Shown here one piece after another: positions 1 through 11,075 of a stretch of 22,731 nucleotides of DNA. The notes beneath the pieces are model-generated. The model did no database searches. It had not been told where the DNA came from and saw only the letters and a program-made list of their open reading frames with translations. The first letter of the stretch is position 1. Each line of letters opens with the position of its first letter. The DNA is from Plakobranchus ocellatus (Eukaryota > Mollusca > Gastropoda > Plakobranchidae). The stretch covers positions 2,338,317 to 2,361,047 of the forward strand of contig BLXT01005065.1 of NCBI GenBank assembly GCA_019648995.1. Reading direction: 5' to 3'. A program made the translations under genes and the position numbers.

Positions 1-534
1 TCACAATTGAAAGATTTAATAGACCTTGATCTTCAATAGATATCTATGCGATCTAGACCTAATGTGCAGTTCTAGAAATTATACGACTTCATTGTTTGTA
101 AAAAAGCACAAAGTTCCGAGTTCAGCATTAACTCTAGACTATTCAAGGCGAAAATTCTATTGATCTAGCTCTCCTTCAATTATTTTGTAATTGTTGATAA
201 CACTTCCCAAGCATTTGCATGCAACTCATATAAATAATTAACGGTAACGAAAAAGCAAAGCACTTTAAATAATTATGCTACTTTCACATCGACGATCGGG
301 GAAAAACTGAAAGAAAGAACTATAAACGGAAAGGAGACTGGTGCATGATGCTTTATTTTTATTTTTAAAAGTTTATATCGATAAAAAGAGAGCACCATAG
401 TGAAACGGTGTCATTATTAGGTGTATCGATATATATACTGAACGCCCGGAAAACGAAAAAGGAAACTAAAAGAAAAGTATTTTTATTTGCGGAAGAGCGG
501 TATAAATGAAAAAAGCAAAAATCGGGATTAATTT
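1..534. other. Noncoding AT-rich flank
   Basis: I see no gene, RNA or repeat with recognisable boundaries here. The stretch is AT-rich, has stops in all frames, and carries two ATCGAT words near 376 and 425. It is probably intergenic or intronic. Confidence 0.5.
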
Positions 535-554
535 TTGTCTCGAAACAAAGCTGA

Positions 555-645
555 ATTCCGGGACATTTCTATCAAATACGGGACTGCGGGACAGACACTC
601 ATTTTCCGGGATTGTCCCGCAATTTGCGGGACGGTTGGCAGGTCC
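555..645. repeat. CGGGAC-rich palindromic repeat fragment
   Basis: The hexamer CGGGAC occurs at 559, 579, 587 and 628. A 19-bp palindrome, GTCCCGCAATTTGCGGGAC, lies at 614-632 and is perfect apart from its central base. GC content is far above the surrounding AT-rich DNA, which suggests a fragment of a dispersed repeat or a hairpin-forming element end. I found no partner inverted repeat or target duplication within the window, so its class is unknown. Confidence 0.45.
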
Positions 646-699
646 GTTTTGTGGCTTGCCAGGAAATTAGATCCAAAGTATGGTGCCTCCAGTTTTATG

Positions 700-1459
700 C
701 TCAACTCAAAGCTCTTGTGCCACTTCTAGTATACAAGATCAGCAACTCAAATGTGGAATCCATAGAAGCCAAAATAAATAAACAGGTTGGAAAAAAAAAA
801 TGGCTTATAAAGGGTGTAAAATGAAGGCATAACATTTCTGACAAAAAGAACATGGTAACTCTACCAAACACATACTTTTCAACCATTAAGAAATGTATTT
901 TAAAACCTCCTCCAAGGATCATAAATGCTCAATGCACATCCTCCTATAACTTCCTAATGATGGGAACCTCTGAAAAATTAGAAAAGTTATGAATATAGTC
1001 ACTTATGGTTCAAAAATTTCATTTATGTTTGTGGGATCAAGTCAAAACTAATTCTAGAAATATGAAAAAATCCTTAGATATCTCATAATATTTAAATACT
1101 CGTCTCAATTTCCTAAGGCTTATACAAAAAACATCAAAAGTTTGAAAACTTTGCTGTTAGTGTTATAGGGTTATTGTGTGACAGAAAATGGTGATCTTTG
1201 GAAAATCAAGAATTTGTGACTTAGCACCTTCTGCAAGTGTTCTCCTCAAAAATTTATTAAAACTTAGGAGATATCAAATTGGAGTTGCATGCAGCCCTGT
1301 TTACTTAGTTTTATCTTTATCTCACAAGATAGACTGCGAATTATATGGATAAATATTTTAGATCAATGTAATTAGATTTGGTATTGGTATTGTATGTATT
1401 GGTACTTTAATTATTGAGAAACTAATCCATTCAACAAACAAGTTAATTTTCAATTGCCA
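700..1459. other. Noncoding stretch
   Basis: AT-rich sequence with only very short open frames. No splice-supported exon, RNA gene or repeat was recognised between the CGGGAC cluster and the inverted-repeat element that starts near 1467. Confidence 0.45.
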
Positions 1460-1466
1460 GTTCTTA

Positions 1467-2549
1467 GCAAGTGTTTATTTTTCTCAAAATCCCTAGGAAT
1501 CACTGGGAATCCCTGAAATGCCTCGAAAGCCCTTTGAGAGACCTCGAAAAACACTTTCCAAATAATCAAATTTAGTCTCAGAAGGCAAATTACATCAACC
1601 TAAATGATTCTTTACTAATAATACCAGAGACAGACCAATCCCCAAATGGTGTGTTGTGTAGTGGTGGAACAGAGTACGATTGGCTAGGGGCATTTAGTGG
1701 GCGATATTTCTATGCATTAAAGAACGACAGCTGGCTTTTTAAAAGGAGGGAGGGTCACTTGGCCAGCTGTTCTAGCACATGCGATCAAGCAGTTATCTGC
1801 CATCTATGGCAGTTCATTTGGCTGAGCATCTTTTGTGAAGCCTACTGTTTAATTTTCCAAATCTGTACACATGCTGTGTTGCTGGAGCTACAATCAGAAG
1901 ACATAAAGAGGCCAATATTGCATTTTGTGAATGAGCCCCATAATGCTCTTTGAATCAGTGAAACTGACTTATAAACAATATGAAATAATACTTGCTCACG
2001 TAGAATAAAATATAGATCAATCTTCTCTCTTTGTCAAGTCGACAATGGCTTAGCCAAATAAAAAAGGATATGTTTATCTACTTTGTACCCTTGGTGGAGA
2101 AATTAGTTATCTCTTAATGAGTAATTTTATATTCATGCCTAGAATCCCATACACCCTTTGCATTCTAGAATTTAAAGAGCCTATTGTTGGCCAAGATTAC
2201 CAAGAAGTAATATGAGCTAGAGGTCCGAAAATATATCTATAACCATAGCATTGGTGGTACATGTATAATAAAAATATTTGTGAAATTAAAAGCAACCGCA
2301 AAAGTTGTTGGTTTAATACCATGTAGTAGTAGTAGTAGTATCAGCAGCAGCAGTAACAGCAGGACGGTAGCGGTGACAGTAACAGTAGCAACAGCAGTAG
2401 TAGCAGTAGTAGTAGCAGCAGCAATAGTGGTGGCAGTGTTTAGTACTAATAAACTAGTAATAGTCGTAGTGGTAAGATGGTGAATGTTTTTTGGGTCTAC
2501 CAAAGGGCTTTTGAGGGATTCCTAGGGATTTTGAGAAAAATGAACACCT
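1467..2549. mobile_element. Non-autonomous DNA element with long terminal inverted repeats
   Basis: A 25-bp block at 1477-1501, starting ATTTTTCTCAAAATCCC, is exactly inverted at 2517-2541. The similarity extends outward through GTGTT and inward to AAGCCCTTTG. The left arm carries a short extra stretch (about 1502-1530) that looks like a partial duplication of the arm. The heptamer GTTCTTA stands just outside both ends (1460-1466 and 2550-2556) and is a good candidate target-site duplication; it could also be an 8-bp duplication with one change. The interior of about 1 kb holds a CAG/TAG microsatellite and no transposase that I recognise. An open frame at 1651-1953 matches nothing known to me. 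This fits a MITE-like deletion derivative of a cut-and-paste transposon of unknown superfamily. Confidence 0.7.
2318..2478. repeat. Interrupted CAG/TAG trinucleotide microsatellite
   Basis: About 160 bp of imperfect TAG, CAG and related NAG triplets, starting with a clean run of TAG units near 2324. It lies inside the inverted-repeat element. It creates long Val/Ala/Ser/Thr open frames on both strands that are repeat artefacts rather than genes. Confidence 0.85.
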
Positions 2550-2559
2550 GTTCTTACCT

Positions 2560-5500
2560 GTACAGTCATAGTGGGACAGGCAAAATTTAGAAAAATAAAG
2601 ACAGCCCCTCTTTAAAACAGTGACAAATGACATTTTACAGTCCCTTTATTGTTTCACATCTCTAAACGCCGTATGTCTGATCATAAAATTGTAAGGCCCC
2701 ACTCACTAAAAGCATGGTTAGGGTGCTGTTGAGGCAATGATCAATTCAAATGTCAACTGGGCACCCATGAGACAAAGACATAATACATTAAATGGTACTG
2801 CCCCATCCTCTGATTGCCTAGACCAAGGATCAAACACAACACCCCAGCAATAAAAATGATATGTGGCGTCATTTCAACTTCCAGTGATCTTTGCTACTAT
2901 TGTATTCAACAGAGCAATCCAATAATTCCTTTCTGTGCAAAGAACTCATTTTGGTTGTGCCTGACCTCAGATGATTCTGTTGCTGTGTTTACTCCATGGT
3001 CAAAGTTTTTTTCTGTTTAAGCAGATCAGAAATTAATTTCAAATTGATATAAAATTTCAGAAATCAATATCTGTAAGCATTAAATTAATTCATTTTAATA
3101 ATTTTTCATGATGAATCATAACTTTTTATTTATTTTCAGGGTTGGATACATTTTAAACACTTATGCCTCTGTAGGGATATTTTTGTCCAGTGATAATTTT
3201 ATATTCATAAAACTTAAAAGATAATAGTTATGAAGAAAAAAAAACCAAAGAAGTGTAAAGAGAACAACATTGTCATTGAGAAGAATGTGATTCTAAACAA
3301 AGAATTACAATGACACACTGAAGTCTTCAAAGCAGGTGATGGATGATACATCGGAGACAAAGTTCCATCACTTGAGTCAGGGACATAATCATTATCCTGT
3401 TGAAATGGTAAAAAAAAAAAATACTTTATAACTTAAGTAATCCTGTCTTCAAAAATGCCAGTCACATATATATCCATAACTGCTTTAAAAGGCAATATGT
3501 GCACAGTCACTTGACCTTATTGCAATTTCAGATTGTAAGAAAATTGAAGGAAGTGTGTCAGGCATTTTTTTTAGCCTGAAACTTTACTTTTAGCAAGCCT
3601 TACTAAACAGGTACAATCCAGGCCTTGGACCAGTCAGATTGTTTTTTTTTTTAAACATCTTTGCCTAATGGTGAAGACACACTGGTGTGCTATTCCTAAG
3701 AGTGTGATGCCATTAATCGTTCAGCTTCTTCATACATATCAATTGGATGATGAACGTTGATTAATACATTTCTGGTTTGGTCACTTGACTAAAATTTTTT
3801 AGTGCTTTAAGGGCATCTTCAGCTCTTTTACTTAAAAAAAGTTGGGGTCATATTTTTTTTTTTTCCAGAATGGCAATTTGACCATTGCAGATTTTTTTTT
3901 TTTTTCAACTACGAACACCTTGTCCTCCTGAGGTTCAGTAGCAGTCTGCAGAATATCTTCCAGTTGGAGCCATAATTTATGGTATTTATGGCATTTTATT
4001 AGTCAATTTATAAAGTATTAATTTATTCATAAGAGAATGGAGAGTTTAAAAAAATGTAGCCTCTTAAATGGGAGACCCACATCTATTCTGTCAATCTGTT
4101 TTTGCGACTGGAATAGAAATTCCATTTCAGTTTATACTTGATAATCTGAAAACTTGAAAAGAGATTTGAAAAGAAGCTGTTAATAAATCATTGTATGCTA
4201 AAAAGATGAATAGGTGCGAACAGAAGTATTACCGAAATGCGAACATTAAGTTTATCTGCATGTTAAATGGAGAAATCACCAGTTTTTGGAATATATTGTT
4301 TTGCCATAATGGCATAAGCAGAAATGTAACTAAAAAAGGGGAAAAGAGACTTGACTTATGCCAGATTCTTTCAGACAAAGCATGAAATAAAATAGTGGAA
4401 AACTGCAGACATTACACTGCAATTTCCTTTCCTCCACTAGTCTGGGTTGAACCAGTTAGAGAAACAACATTCAGCATGGCAAACCAACACATGGGTGGGG
4501 TCCAAAAACAGCTTTTTTTATAGAAGGTCAAAGTTATAATTTTCAAAATCTAATTTGTATTCCTCGGCTCATTCTAGTGTTATTATATAAAAAGCACATA
4601 ATACTTTATTCCTTTTCGGAAAAATTTTATGCGAATTTCTCTGCCTCTGCCTAAGCATAGGCACCATCTAGATATGCACGAATCCAAAAAATTTCTGGCC
4701 ATTAGCTGTACCCAGTTGTAACAAAGAACCGGCTTGGCATTAAAGTCAAGAGGCAAAAAGCTCCTTTGAGTATAATTGCAAACTTAATCAGAGAAAAACA
4801 TAAAATTGAATAAGAATATGACAGACACGAACAATTTAATAAAATAGCACCTTGCTATTGAGTTATTCAACATAACCAAAAGATGAAACACAAGCTGTGA
4901 TTAGAAGTACATTTTCAAATCCAAATTTTAGAAGCTTTGAAAAAGTCAAGCAGGTCCTGCATCTTTCGCATTTGCCTTTCCAAGATATTTGACTGCTAAC
5001 AGTAGGTACCCTAAGTGAAAAATTCAAACCCCTCACAAGTGTTTATAACCGATTGCTTCTTATAGAGTACAGAAAAACATGAAAAAGGAAAAAAAATTAT
5101 CAAAATTGAATGGAAAACAAAAAAGTTATGCACATTCAAAGTTTATTCAGACTTCGAAAAATTTAGCAAAATTACAAATAATGATTTTATCCATAGTTGA
5201 GGCCAGTGTAAAATTTAAAGTATCTAACCAATGCGGCAGATAAAACTTTTTCTAGTACTAAAGTTTAGTTTATGCACAGATTTGCAAAGAGCTTTAGATA
5301 AAACAGGAAATAAAGAAGATACAAGCGTCTAAAAATGCCGAAAAACATAGAATATGCGACAATATTTGATGAAAAAAGGACAAAACCCCATATTTAGGAA
5401 CCAAAATTTTTAAAAATTGATACGTCTAAGCTCCAAAACTTGCTGGATGCATACAATCTGTTCCAAATAGATAGCTAAATTTTTTCCACACTTGTAAGTC

Positions 5501-5650
5501 ATATTATGCATTATTGAGTTACCTGCAAACATGGAGCTAAATGTAAAAACAAGCTCAGGAAAAAAATTTATCTTTTTGTTCACGTTTCATGCAATTTATG
5601 GTACACTTTCATGCATAACTTTTGATGTAATTGTGCTACCAGGTTGGTTT
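2560..5650. other. Long noncoding stretch
   Basis: About 3.1 kb with no exon, RNA or bounded repeat that I can support. It contains several homopolymer runs: A11 near 3410, T10 and T11 near 3640-3860 and 3890, and A8 near 3238. Short open frames near 2814-3020 and 4191-4385 have no splice context or familiar motifs. Confidence 0.45.
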
Positions 5651-5659
5651 AGGTATCAA

Positions 5660-6310
5660 ATTAAAGGGAATTTAAAGCTCTATACAACCAAGTACATCTC
5701 AAAGCAATTAAATGAAAAAGAAATATATAAAAAACTCATCATTGAGAATTAATTACTCAAAATATAGTAAAATTTTTCACCGGGAATATGCATTGACGCA
5801 TGCGTACCTAAAAGATTAAGTGAACAATAATGTTTATCTAATTAGCAAATAAAAAAGGAATTTAAAACTATCCTCAACCAAACACAATTCATATTAATAG
5901 CATGAATAAAACTTGTATTTACAACTTAGTTTTGACACTCTTTGCCCTAAAATATATTTTCAAGCTGCAACATATATTACTTTTCATCGAACCGTACTCA
6001 TGAAGTAAGTGTACACAACACATTGTTCACACAGAAAATTATAAGAAAATTAAAGCTTAACAACAATAAACAAAATTCACATTAAGAACATCACAAAAAT
6101 TCATATTGTAGCTCAAATTGTAGAGCTCTATCCAAAATATATAATAAAATCGAAGCATAAATAAATTTTCATTGAGCTGCACCTCATGAAGTGGGGTGTT
6201 TATATAGCAGTTAAGCTCTGCACAAACTCAATACACAGTAAGAACAGGATAAAAATTCATGCTTACAACTCAAATTTAAGAGATAACATACCAAATATGA
6301 TTTAAATAAA
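5660..6310. repeat. Decayed tandem repeat, unit about 160-190 bp
   Basis: Related words recur at regular spacing. TTTAAAGCTCTATACAACCA lies near 5670, TTTAAAACTATCCTCAACCA near 5861, ATTAAAGCTTAACAACAATA near 6049, and GTTAAGCTCTGCACAAACTC near 6210. A second landmark, CTCATGAAGT, occurs at 5997 and 6183, which is 186 bp apart. Similarity is partial and the units carry many small gaps. The array sits just beyond the 3' end of the OUTER transposase-like gene and might be part of its downstream noncoding region. Confidence 0.5.
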
Positions 6311-6320
6311 AACCAAGTAA

Positions 6321-9258
6321 TTATGCAGTGGGCTTAGTGATGTGAGCAAGCAATCGCTCATAGAGATCTTTCTTCTTGCCCTGCATTGTTATGCTTTCTC
6401 CTCTAACCAAGCTTCTGTAGGCCTACCTTATTTGATCTTTCATTCTCTCCACAGCCTTGGGACCCTTACATATCTCATCTAATTGTTCCTTACTGGAGAC
6501 AACAAAACCCCCTTCAGCTAAAATAGCATCAAGAGCTGCACTTCTTCGCTCAGCAGCCTTTATGATCTTCTCATCTTTTTTTCTTTTATTTTCAGCAATT
6601 CTTTCCTGAATCTTCTCGTTAACTGCTTTTTTTTCTCGAATGCTTTTTGCTTTCCACTCCGGGCCATACTTTATTGCCCTTTCAATTAGTTTTTTTGTCA
6701 GGCTTGGACTTTGCTCACCAAGCCAATTTACAGATCTGTTGTGCTTTAGCATATTATTTGTGTACCTCAAAATAAGCAACGCATTTCTTCGTTTGTTAAT
6801 GTCATAATCGAGATCGCCAAATAGCCGTTCTCCTGTCAGATTATGGAGAGGACAAGTTTTTAAAATTTTCTTTACATCCCCATCCAACTCAATACCAAAT
6901 ACACCCCCCTCAAGAAAATCAGAGAGCTGTCTAGTTATGGCATTAGCGCATTCTTTACATATGCTTCTAAAGCACGACATAAAAGCAGACACATTAAAAA
7001 GCTCAGTGTCAAGAAAATGTTTAAGAACTGAAATATCAGACTGACAGGCTGTGAATTCTTCACCAAAAACTGACTCTATAGATTGGCTTACTGGTTGAAA
7101 ATCGGGAGAATTCCACAGATCAAACAAATCTTTCATTTTCTTTACATAAAATGAAAAGTCAGCGTATGATTTTGCACTTTCATAAGTTGCCAGTACAGCT
7201 CAGTTATACAAATATATGCAAAAAAGAAAGAACAGAAATAACGGCCATTATTCTATCAATATATCATCATCCAAGTCTGCAAGAACAGACTGAAGTTTAA
7301 GATTGCTATGGGAGACATGGATCATCAAGAAATTTCTTGATGTCATGTCTATGGCGCAAAAGAGCACTTGCATTTTGAAAAAGATTATTGAATCTATTAT
7401 TTCTAAAACTAGTAAAGCCTGACTGCACCCCCTTGAGGAGCAAAATGCTAGCCATTCTTGCCTACAGCCACTCTTCTCATCTGGACGAGGTCCAAGGACC
7501 TCAGCTGTTAAGCGAATTAACCTAATGGCAGCATTCTCTGTTGCTGCAGAAAATGTTGCAAACTTTGAAGAAGAATCTCTCCCCAGTTTCCCACCTTGAT
7601 CAACAGCCTCTTTTTCAAATATTTGAACAGCATTTTCTGCAGCAGAAGAGAGAGCAAGTAGGAAATGTGCATTACAAAATAGAAATAATGTAGAACAATC
7701 CTCCCCCTTTAACAAATCATCTTTATAGCTCGACATCTTTACATTAAAGGCTTTCATCACAGCGGCTCTATCGGAGAGCAGACAGGTCATTTTTCTTATG
7801 ACATCTTTAAGTAACTCATTACCATCAACATCTTCGTCGCCTAATGTATAGACTTCACAGAGATCTTGGAACATAGATACACATTTCTCAAAAAGTGTTT
7901 CAGAATCATCTGACGCTATTTCTGAAAAGCCTAGAGACATTTGTTTGCCTGTTGATAAAATAATATGTTGCTCTAAAAAGTGAGCCTTCTGTCGGCTAGT
8001 TCCATCACAGGCATATATGTAAAATGATCTGCTTTTAAGATCTCACTCATTGCATGATGTTTGGCAATTATATTTGCTTCATGCGAAAAATTTACTGCAG
8101 TAGATGCACATGGAAGTTGCTCATTGGAAATATCAACTTTAAAAAGGTGTTTAGCGACTGTCTCTACTACTTTAGAGCAATTTCCAGCAGCTACACTAGA
8201 TTCTCCTTGCAGAGCATAAAATGTCTTTCTAACTTCATCGGTATATCTGTGGCTGCTGCCATCTTCACGCAATTTTACAGTCATATCATCATAACTTAGC
8301 ATTTCCTTAAATTGAGAACTCTTGGATCTTTCAACATGAATAGACGATTTATATTCAGAATTAAGTGTTTGTAATTTTTTCAGTTTGGCTTTGCATTCTT
8401 GCAAGCCTTTAGTAAGATTTGAAGTTCTATTTTGCTCATCAACTAAGTCTTTTTCTATTGCAGCCTTTTCTTCAGTTAATTCTGAAACACTTCTCTTCAA
8501 ATTAAAGTTGTGTTTGTACAATTTAGATTTTTTACAATCTTCAAGGTCTTCAATTAAACATTCTCTGTTTTTTTCAGATTCCTTGAGTTGTTTTTTAAGA
8601 TCAGTTATTTGCTGCTCATTACAATTTTTTGCTGCAATGAGTTCATTTTTTTTCACATATAATATCAACATGCACAGCTAACTGTTCATGTAAAATACAT
8701 TGTTCTTTTTTAAGAGTTTCAATTACAGTCTCTTTTTTGTTAAGTTCACTCTTAAAAGTTTTACAATCCCCACAGGATTGTTGGGCTAATTCACGCACTT
8801 CCTCAAGAAAAGGTTTAGACAAAAACAACTGAAGTTCTTCATGTTTTTTTTCTGTTTGACAGAAATTTCTGGTGTTTTAAAACCTTTTCTACCTTTGATC
8901 GAACCATCGAATCTGTTAGGTTAGTACACAGAGGAGCACACAAAACTCGAACCCATTTCCTAACAAACACTGGAGGAAGACGTTCATTATTCCTAAATTT
9001 GTCAAGCTGAATAATAACATCATTTGTAATAGAAGAGCTGTGCGCCCCATGGAACTCCGCTGCGCCTGTTAGTTGTAGTCGGTTTAATCCAAGATTTGAC
9101 AGGGCTTGTGGTAATTCATGGAAATCAACTCTTTCTAAAAATAGCGAAGCTTTTGCACCTTGCTCTATCTGCTTCAGAAGAGAAGTTATCCGATGAGTTA
9201 CACGGCTTTCAGTCACTGTTGCAGTGTTGGGAAAGAGCTTCTCAACCCAGGCTTTCAA
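6321..9258 (-). pseudogene. OUTER transposase-like gene, exon 3 (decayed)
   Basis: Large last exon of an RNase H-fold, hAT-like transposase. It starts after a good acceptor (TTATTTTAG at 9259-9267) with LKAWVEKLF. In order it holds a helical N-terminal domain (to about 8860), a long Lys/Glu-rich coiled coil (about 8840-8320) and a catalytic region. Visible catalytic-type motifs are DGTSRQ (about 8006), SDRAAVMKAFN (about 7772), FCNAHFLLALS (about 7680) and LTGERLFGDLDYD (about 6840). A basic helical tail follows. About eight reading-frame changes break the exon. Two fall in T8 runs (8844-8851 and 8646-8653), and others lie near 8010, 7420, 7310, 7240, 7190 and 7150. One in-frame TAG at about 6424 precedes a further 33 codons with a SAP-like end (GKKKDLYERLL) to TAA at 6321. 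It pairs with exons 1 and 2 at 15061-13965. The transposase family is recognised by motif pattern only. A decayed copy is most likely, though the homopolymer sites could hide assembly errors. Confidence 0.75.
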
Positions 9259-9425
9259 CTAAAATAAGTAAGAAAAGAGAAGAAAAAAAAACACACACAC
9301 ATTTTTCCCAGGTCCACAACTTTTCATGCACAGATATCAATTAAATTCGAAAAAAAAAAAAAAAAAATCATTTTTAAATCACTTTATATCACTCACTCAA
9401 TTGAACGTGATATCATAATGCCAGC
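9259..9425 (-). other. Remaining 3' part of OUTER intron 2
   Basis: This segment lies between the INNER insertion and OUTER exon 3. It ends with a polypyrimidine-rich acceptor read on the minus strand. It contains an A17-18 run near 9350-9367 and a short AC microsatellite near 9290. With the INNER element and one copy of the target duplication removed, intron 2 of OUTER would be roughly 500 bp. Confidence 0.6.
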
Positions 9426-9432
9426 CAATAAA

Positions 9433-9448
9433 TAGGCAGTCTGAACCC
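9433..9448 (+). repeat. INNER left terminal inverted repeat
   Basis: TAGGCAGTCTGAACCC, identical in inverse to 13620-13635. The word TCTGAACCCAAA that overlaps it (9440-9451) recurs in the same orientation at 9678-9689. A weaker copy (GGACCCAAAATT) lies at 9799. These could be subterminal transposase-binding repeats. Confidence 0.88.
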
Positions 9449-9810
9449 AAATTTTAAAATTATAGCTATAGATTTGCTTTCAATTTGCTCTTGTAGAGTT
9501 TTTAATTTTATGAAACTGGGTGAAAAAATTATGTAAATCCAATATTTGCCAAAGTTATGTGATTTTGAAATTTTTGAAAATATGCCCCTTTTTCGCAATT
9601 TTTAAAAACTGTTATCGACCCATTTTTGGTGTGCTAGAAAAAAGACATTTTTGTGTGAAAATGTTCGATTTTGCATTTCTGAACCCAAAAGTATGCACAG
9701 ATTAACCTCAATTTTTTTCAGATCTGAAAATGCAGTAGTTTATTAAATATAAACTCACAAAAATGAATTTTTTTGCAATTTCGCACTTTTTTGTGCGCGG
9801 ACCCAAAATT
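9449..9810 (-). other. INNER 3' noncoding end with subterminal repeats
   Basis: About 360 bp between the truncated exon 3 and the left end of the transposon. No remnant of the missing catalytic half is visible. The ACCCAAA core recurs at 9445, 9683 and 9801. The coding homology ends immediately beside the last of these, which may mark the internal-deletion breakpoint. Confidence 0.5.
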
Positions 9811-11075
9811 GCCGTCATCCATAGTAATCTGGTGACTTACAATTTTCTTATGGTCACGAGATGTGCCATCAACATGAAGAGTAACACTATCACTTTTTAA
9901 AATTTTTTCAGTTGCCTGAATATTAGAAATGACCAGGCCTTCTCTGTTCATATCCAGAGAAGTTTGCTTAGATGGCAATGGTTCTTTAATTTGATGGTCA
10001 AAAACATGTTTAGCTACAATTCTTATTACATTTTGAACATTAGACGAAGAGACTCCAGCTTCAGATTGAAGACGCATGGCATCTTGTCTAATGTTGTCCG
10101 AGTAAGCATTGTTCACTCCAGACTTAATAGAAACATCATGCATAAATGCTTCATTTTCTATTTTGGTGTTAATTCCTCTACATATTTCTGTAATTCTTTT
10201 CTTTCAGTTTTAACTTTCTTAAGTTTTTCATTTTTCTTCTCCAAATGTACCTTTAAATCATTATTCTCAATTTTTAAATTCTGAACAACACTCTCATGGT
10301 TTTCCTTTGCTTCTGAAATTTTTTCTTTAAAATCTTCAAGAGATTTCTCTGCCCTCCACTTTTGATATTTAGCATTTTTTAATTCAAGTTTAAGCTGCTC
10401 ATTTTCATTAGTCAAATTTAGAATTCTTTGTTGAATAGAAATTATATCATTTTGAAGGGATGCATTTTTTACCTGCTCATCTCTTAAAAGAGACTTAGTG
10501 ACTTGCTCCTGCAGCTTAAAATTTGGATCTATTTTAGATTTTTGGGGGGATAGCACTGGCCTGTTCTGTGAGTCACACTTTCTTTTCACAGTTTGTGGAA
10601 TTAAATCACATTGAGGAGTGTCAATGAACTTAGTGCTAAAATCTGAATTGCAAAACAGTTCATATCCTTGAGGATCAAAATTACGATTCTTTTGAATTTT
10701 TTTAAAGTCTTTCAAAAGTCCACACACAGATTTCTCAAATACAGTTCTCGAAATATCCACATAGAATGCTGCAAGCCACTGGTAAAAAATGTCCTTTGGA
10801 ATGTTGTTAGTTTTACAAAACTGCTCAAGTTCAATAACCAACCCACAGTTCACAGAATTTAAAGATCCAGGACTCGGAGGGTGTCTTATGGTAGCTCGAG
10901 TTATTCCGACAGATGACAGTTTTGTGCTGATAAAATCCAGATCCAGGCTCAAAGATAAAAACTGATCCCGCTCTTTATCTGTGAGAATCTCAACTTTCTT
11001 GATAGTCTTTTCCACCAGGGGTCGAATTCGTGCAGAGGCAACCTCAGGGCAGATCGACAGAAACCAAGTCTCAAG
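9811..11075 (-). pseudogene. INNER transposase-like gene, exon 3 (truncated)
   Basis: This exon begins after a strong pyrimidine-rich acceptor (CCCCACCCCAG) with LETWFLSICPEVAS, in phase 0 with exon 2. Residues 1 to about 135 form a helical domain similar to that of OUTER exon 3. A Ser/Pro-rich linker follows, then a coiled coil of about 110 residues rich in Lys and Glu. The start of the catalytic domain comes next: VAKHVFDHQI, then LHVDGTSRDHKK with the first acidic residue. There is one frame change at about 10150-10190, between the coiled coil and the catalytic start. Homology to the family stops at about 9811, after HQITMDDG, so the second Asp, the C-x-x-H motif and the glutamate region are absent. 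A consensus donor, GTAAGT, sits in frame at 9840-9835. No working transposase is expected from this copy alone. Confidence 0.75.

Noticed and set aside
535-729. Short frame with CPAICGTVG resembling a cysteine-containing motif
   Set aside because: It is generated by the CGGGAC palindromic repeat and lacks spaced Cys/His pairs.
2237-2503. Long Ala/Val/Thr-rich and Leu-rich frames on both strands
   Set aside because: They are translations of the CAG/TAG microsatellite and have no start or splice context.
5531-5752. A 73-residue frame with hydrophobic stretches
   Set aside because: AT-rich composition gives such frames by chance, no splice signals or motifs were seen, and its end overlaps the decayed tandem array.
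6424-6438. Tiny GT-AG intron across the in-frame TAG of OUTER exon 3
   Set aside because: The interval is about a dozen bases, far below a workable intron. A nonsense change is simpler.
8046-8681. Plus-strand frames of 81 and 98 residues
   Set aside because: They lie antisense to the coiled coil and catalytic start of OUTER exon 3. Their Phe/Ser/Cys-rich content is the shadow of Lys/Glu-rich coding.
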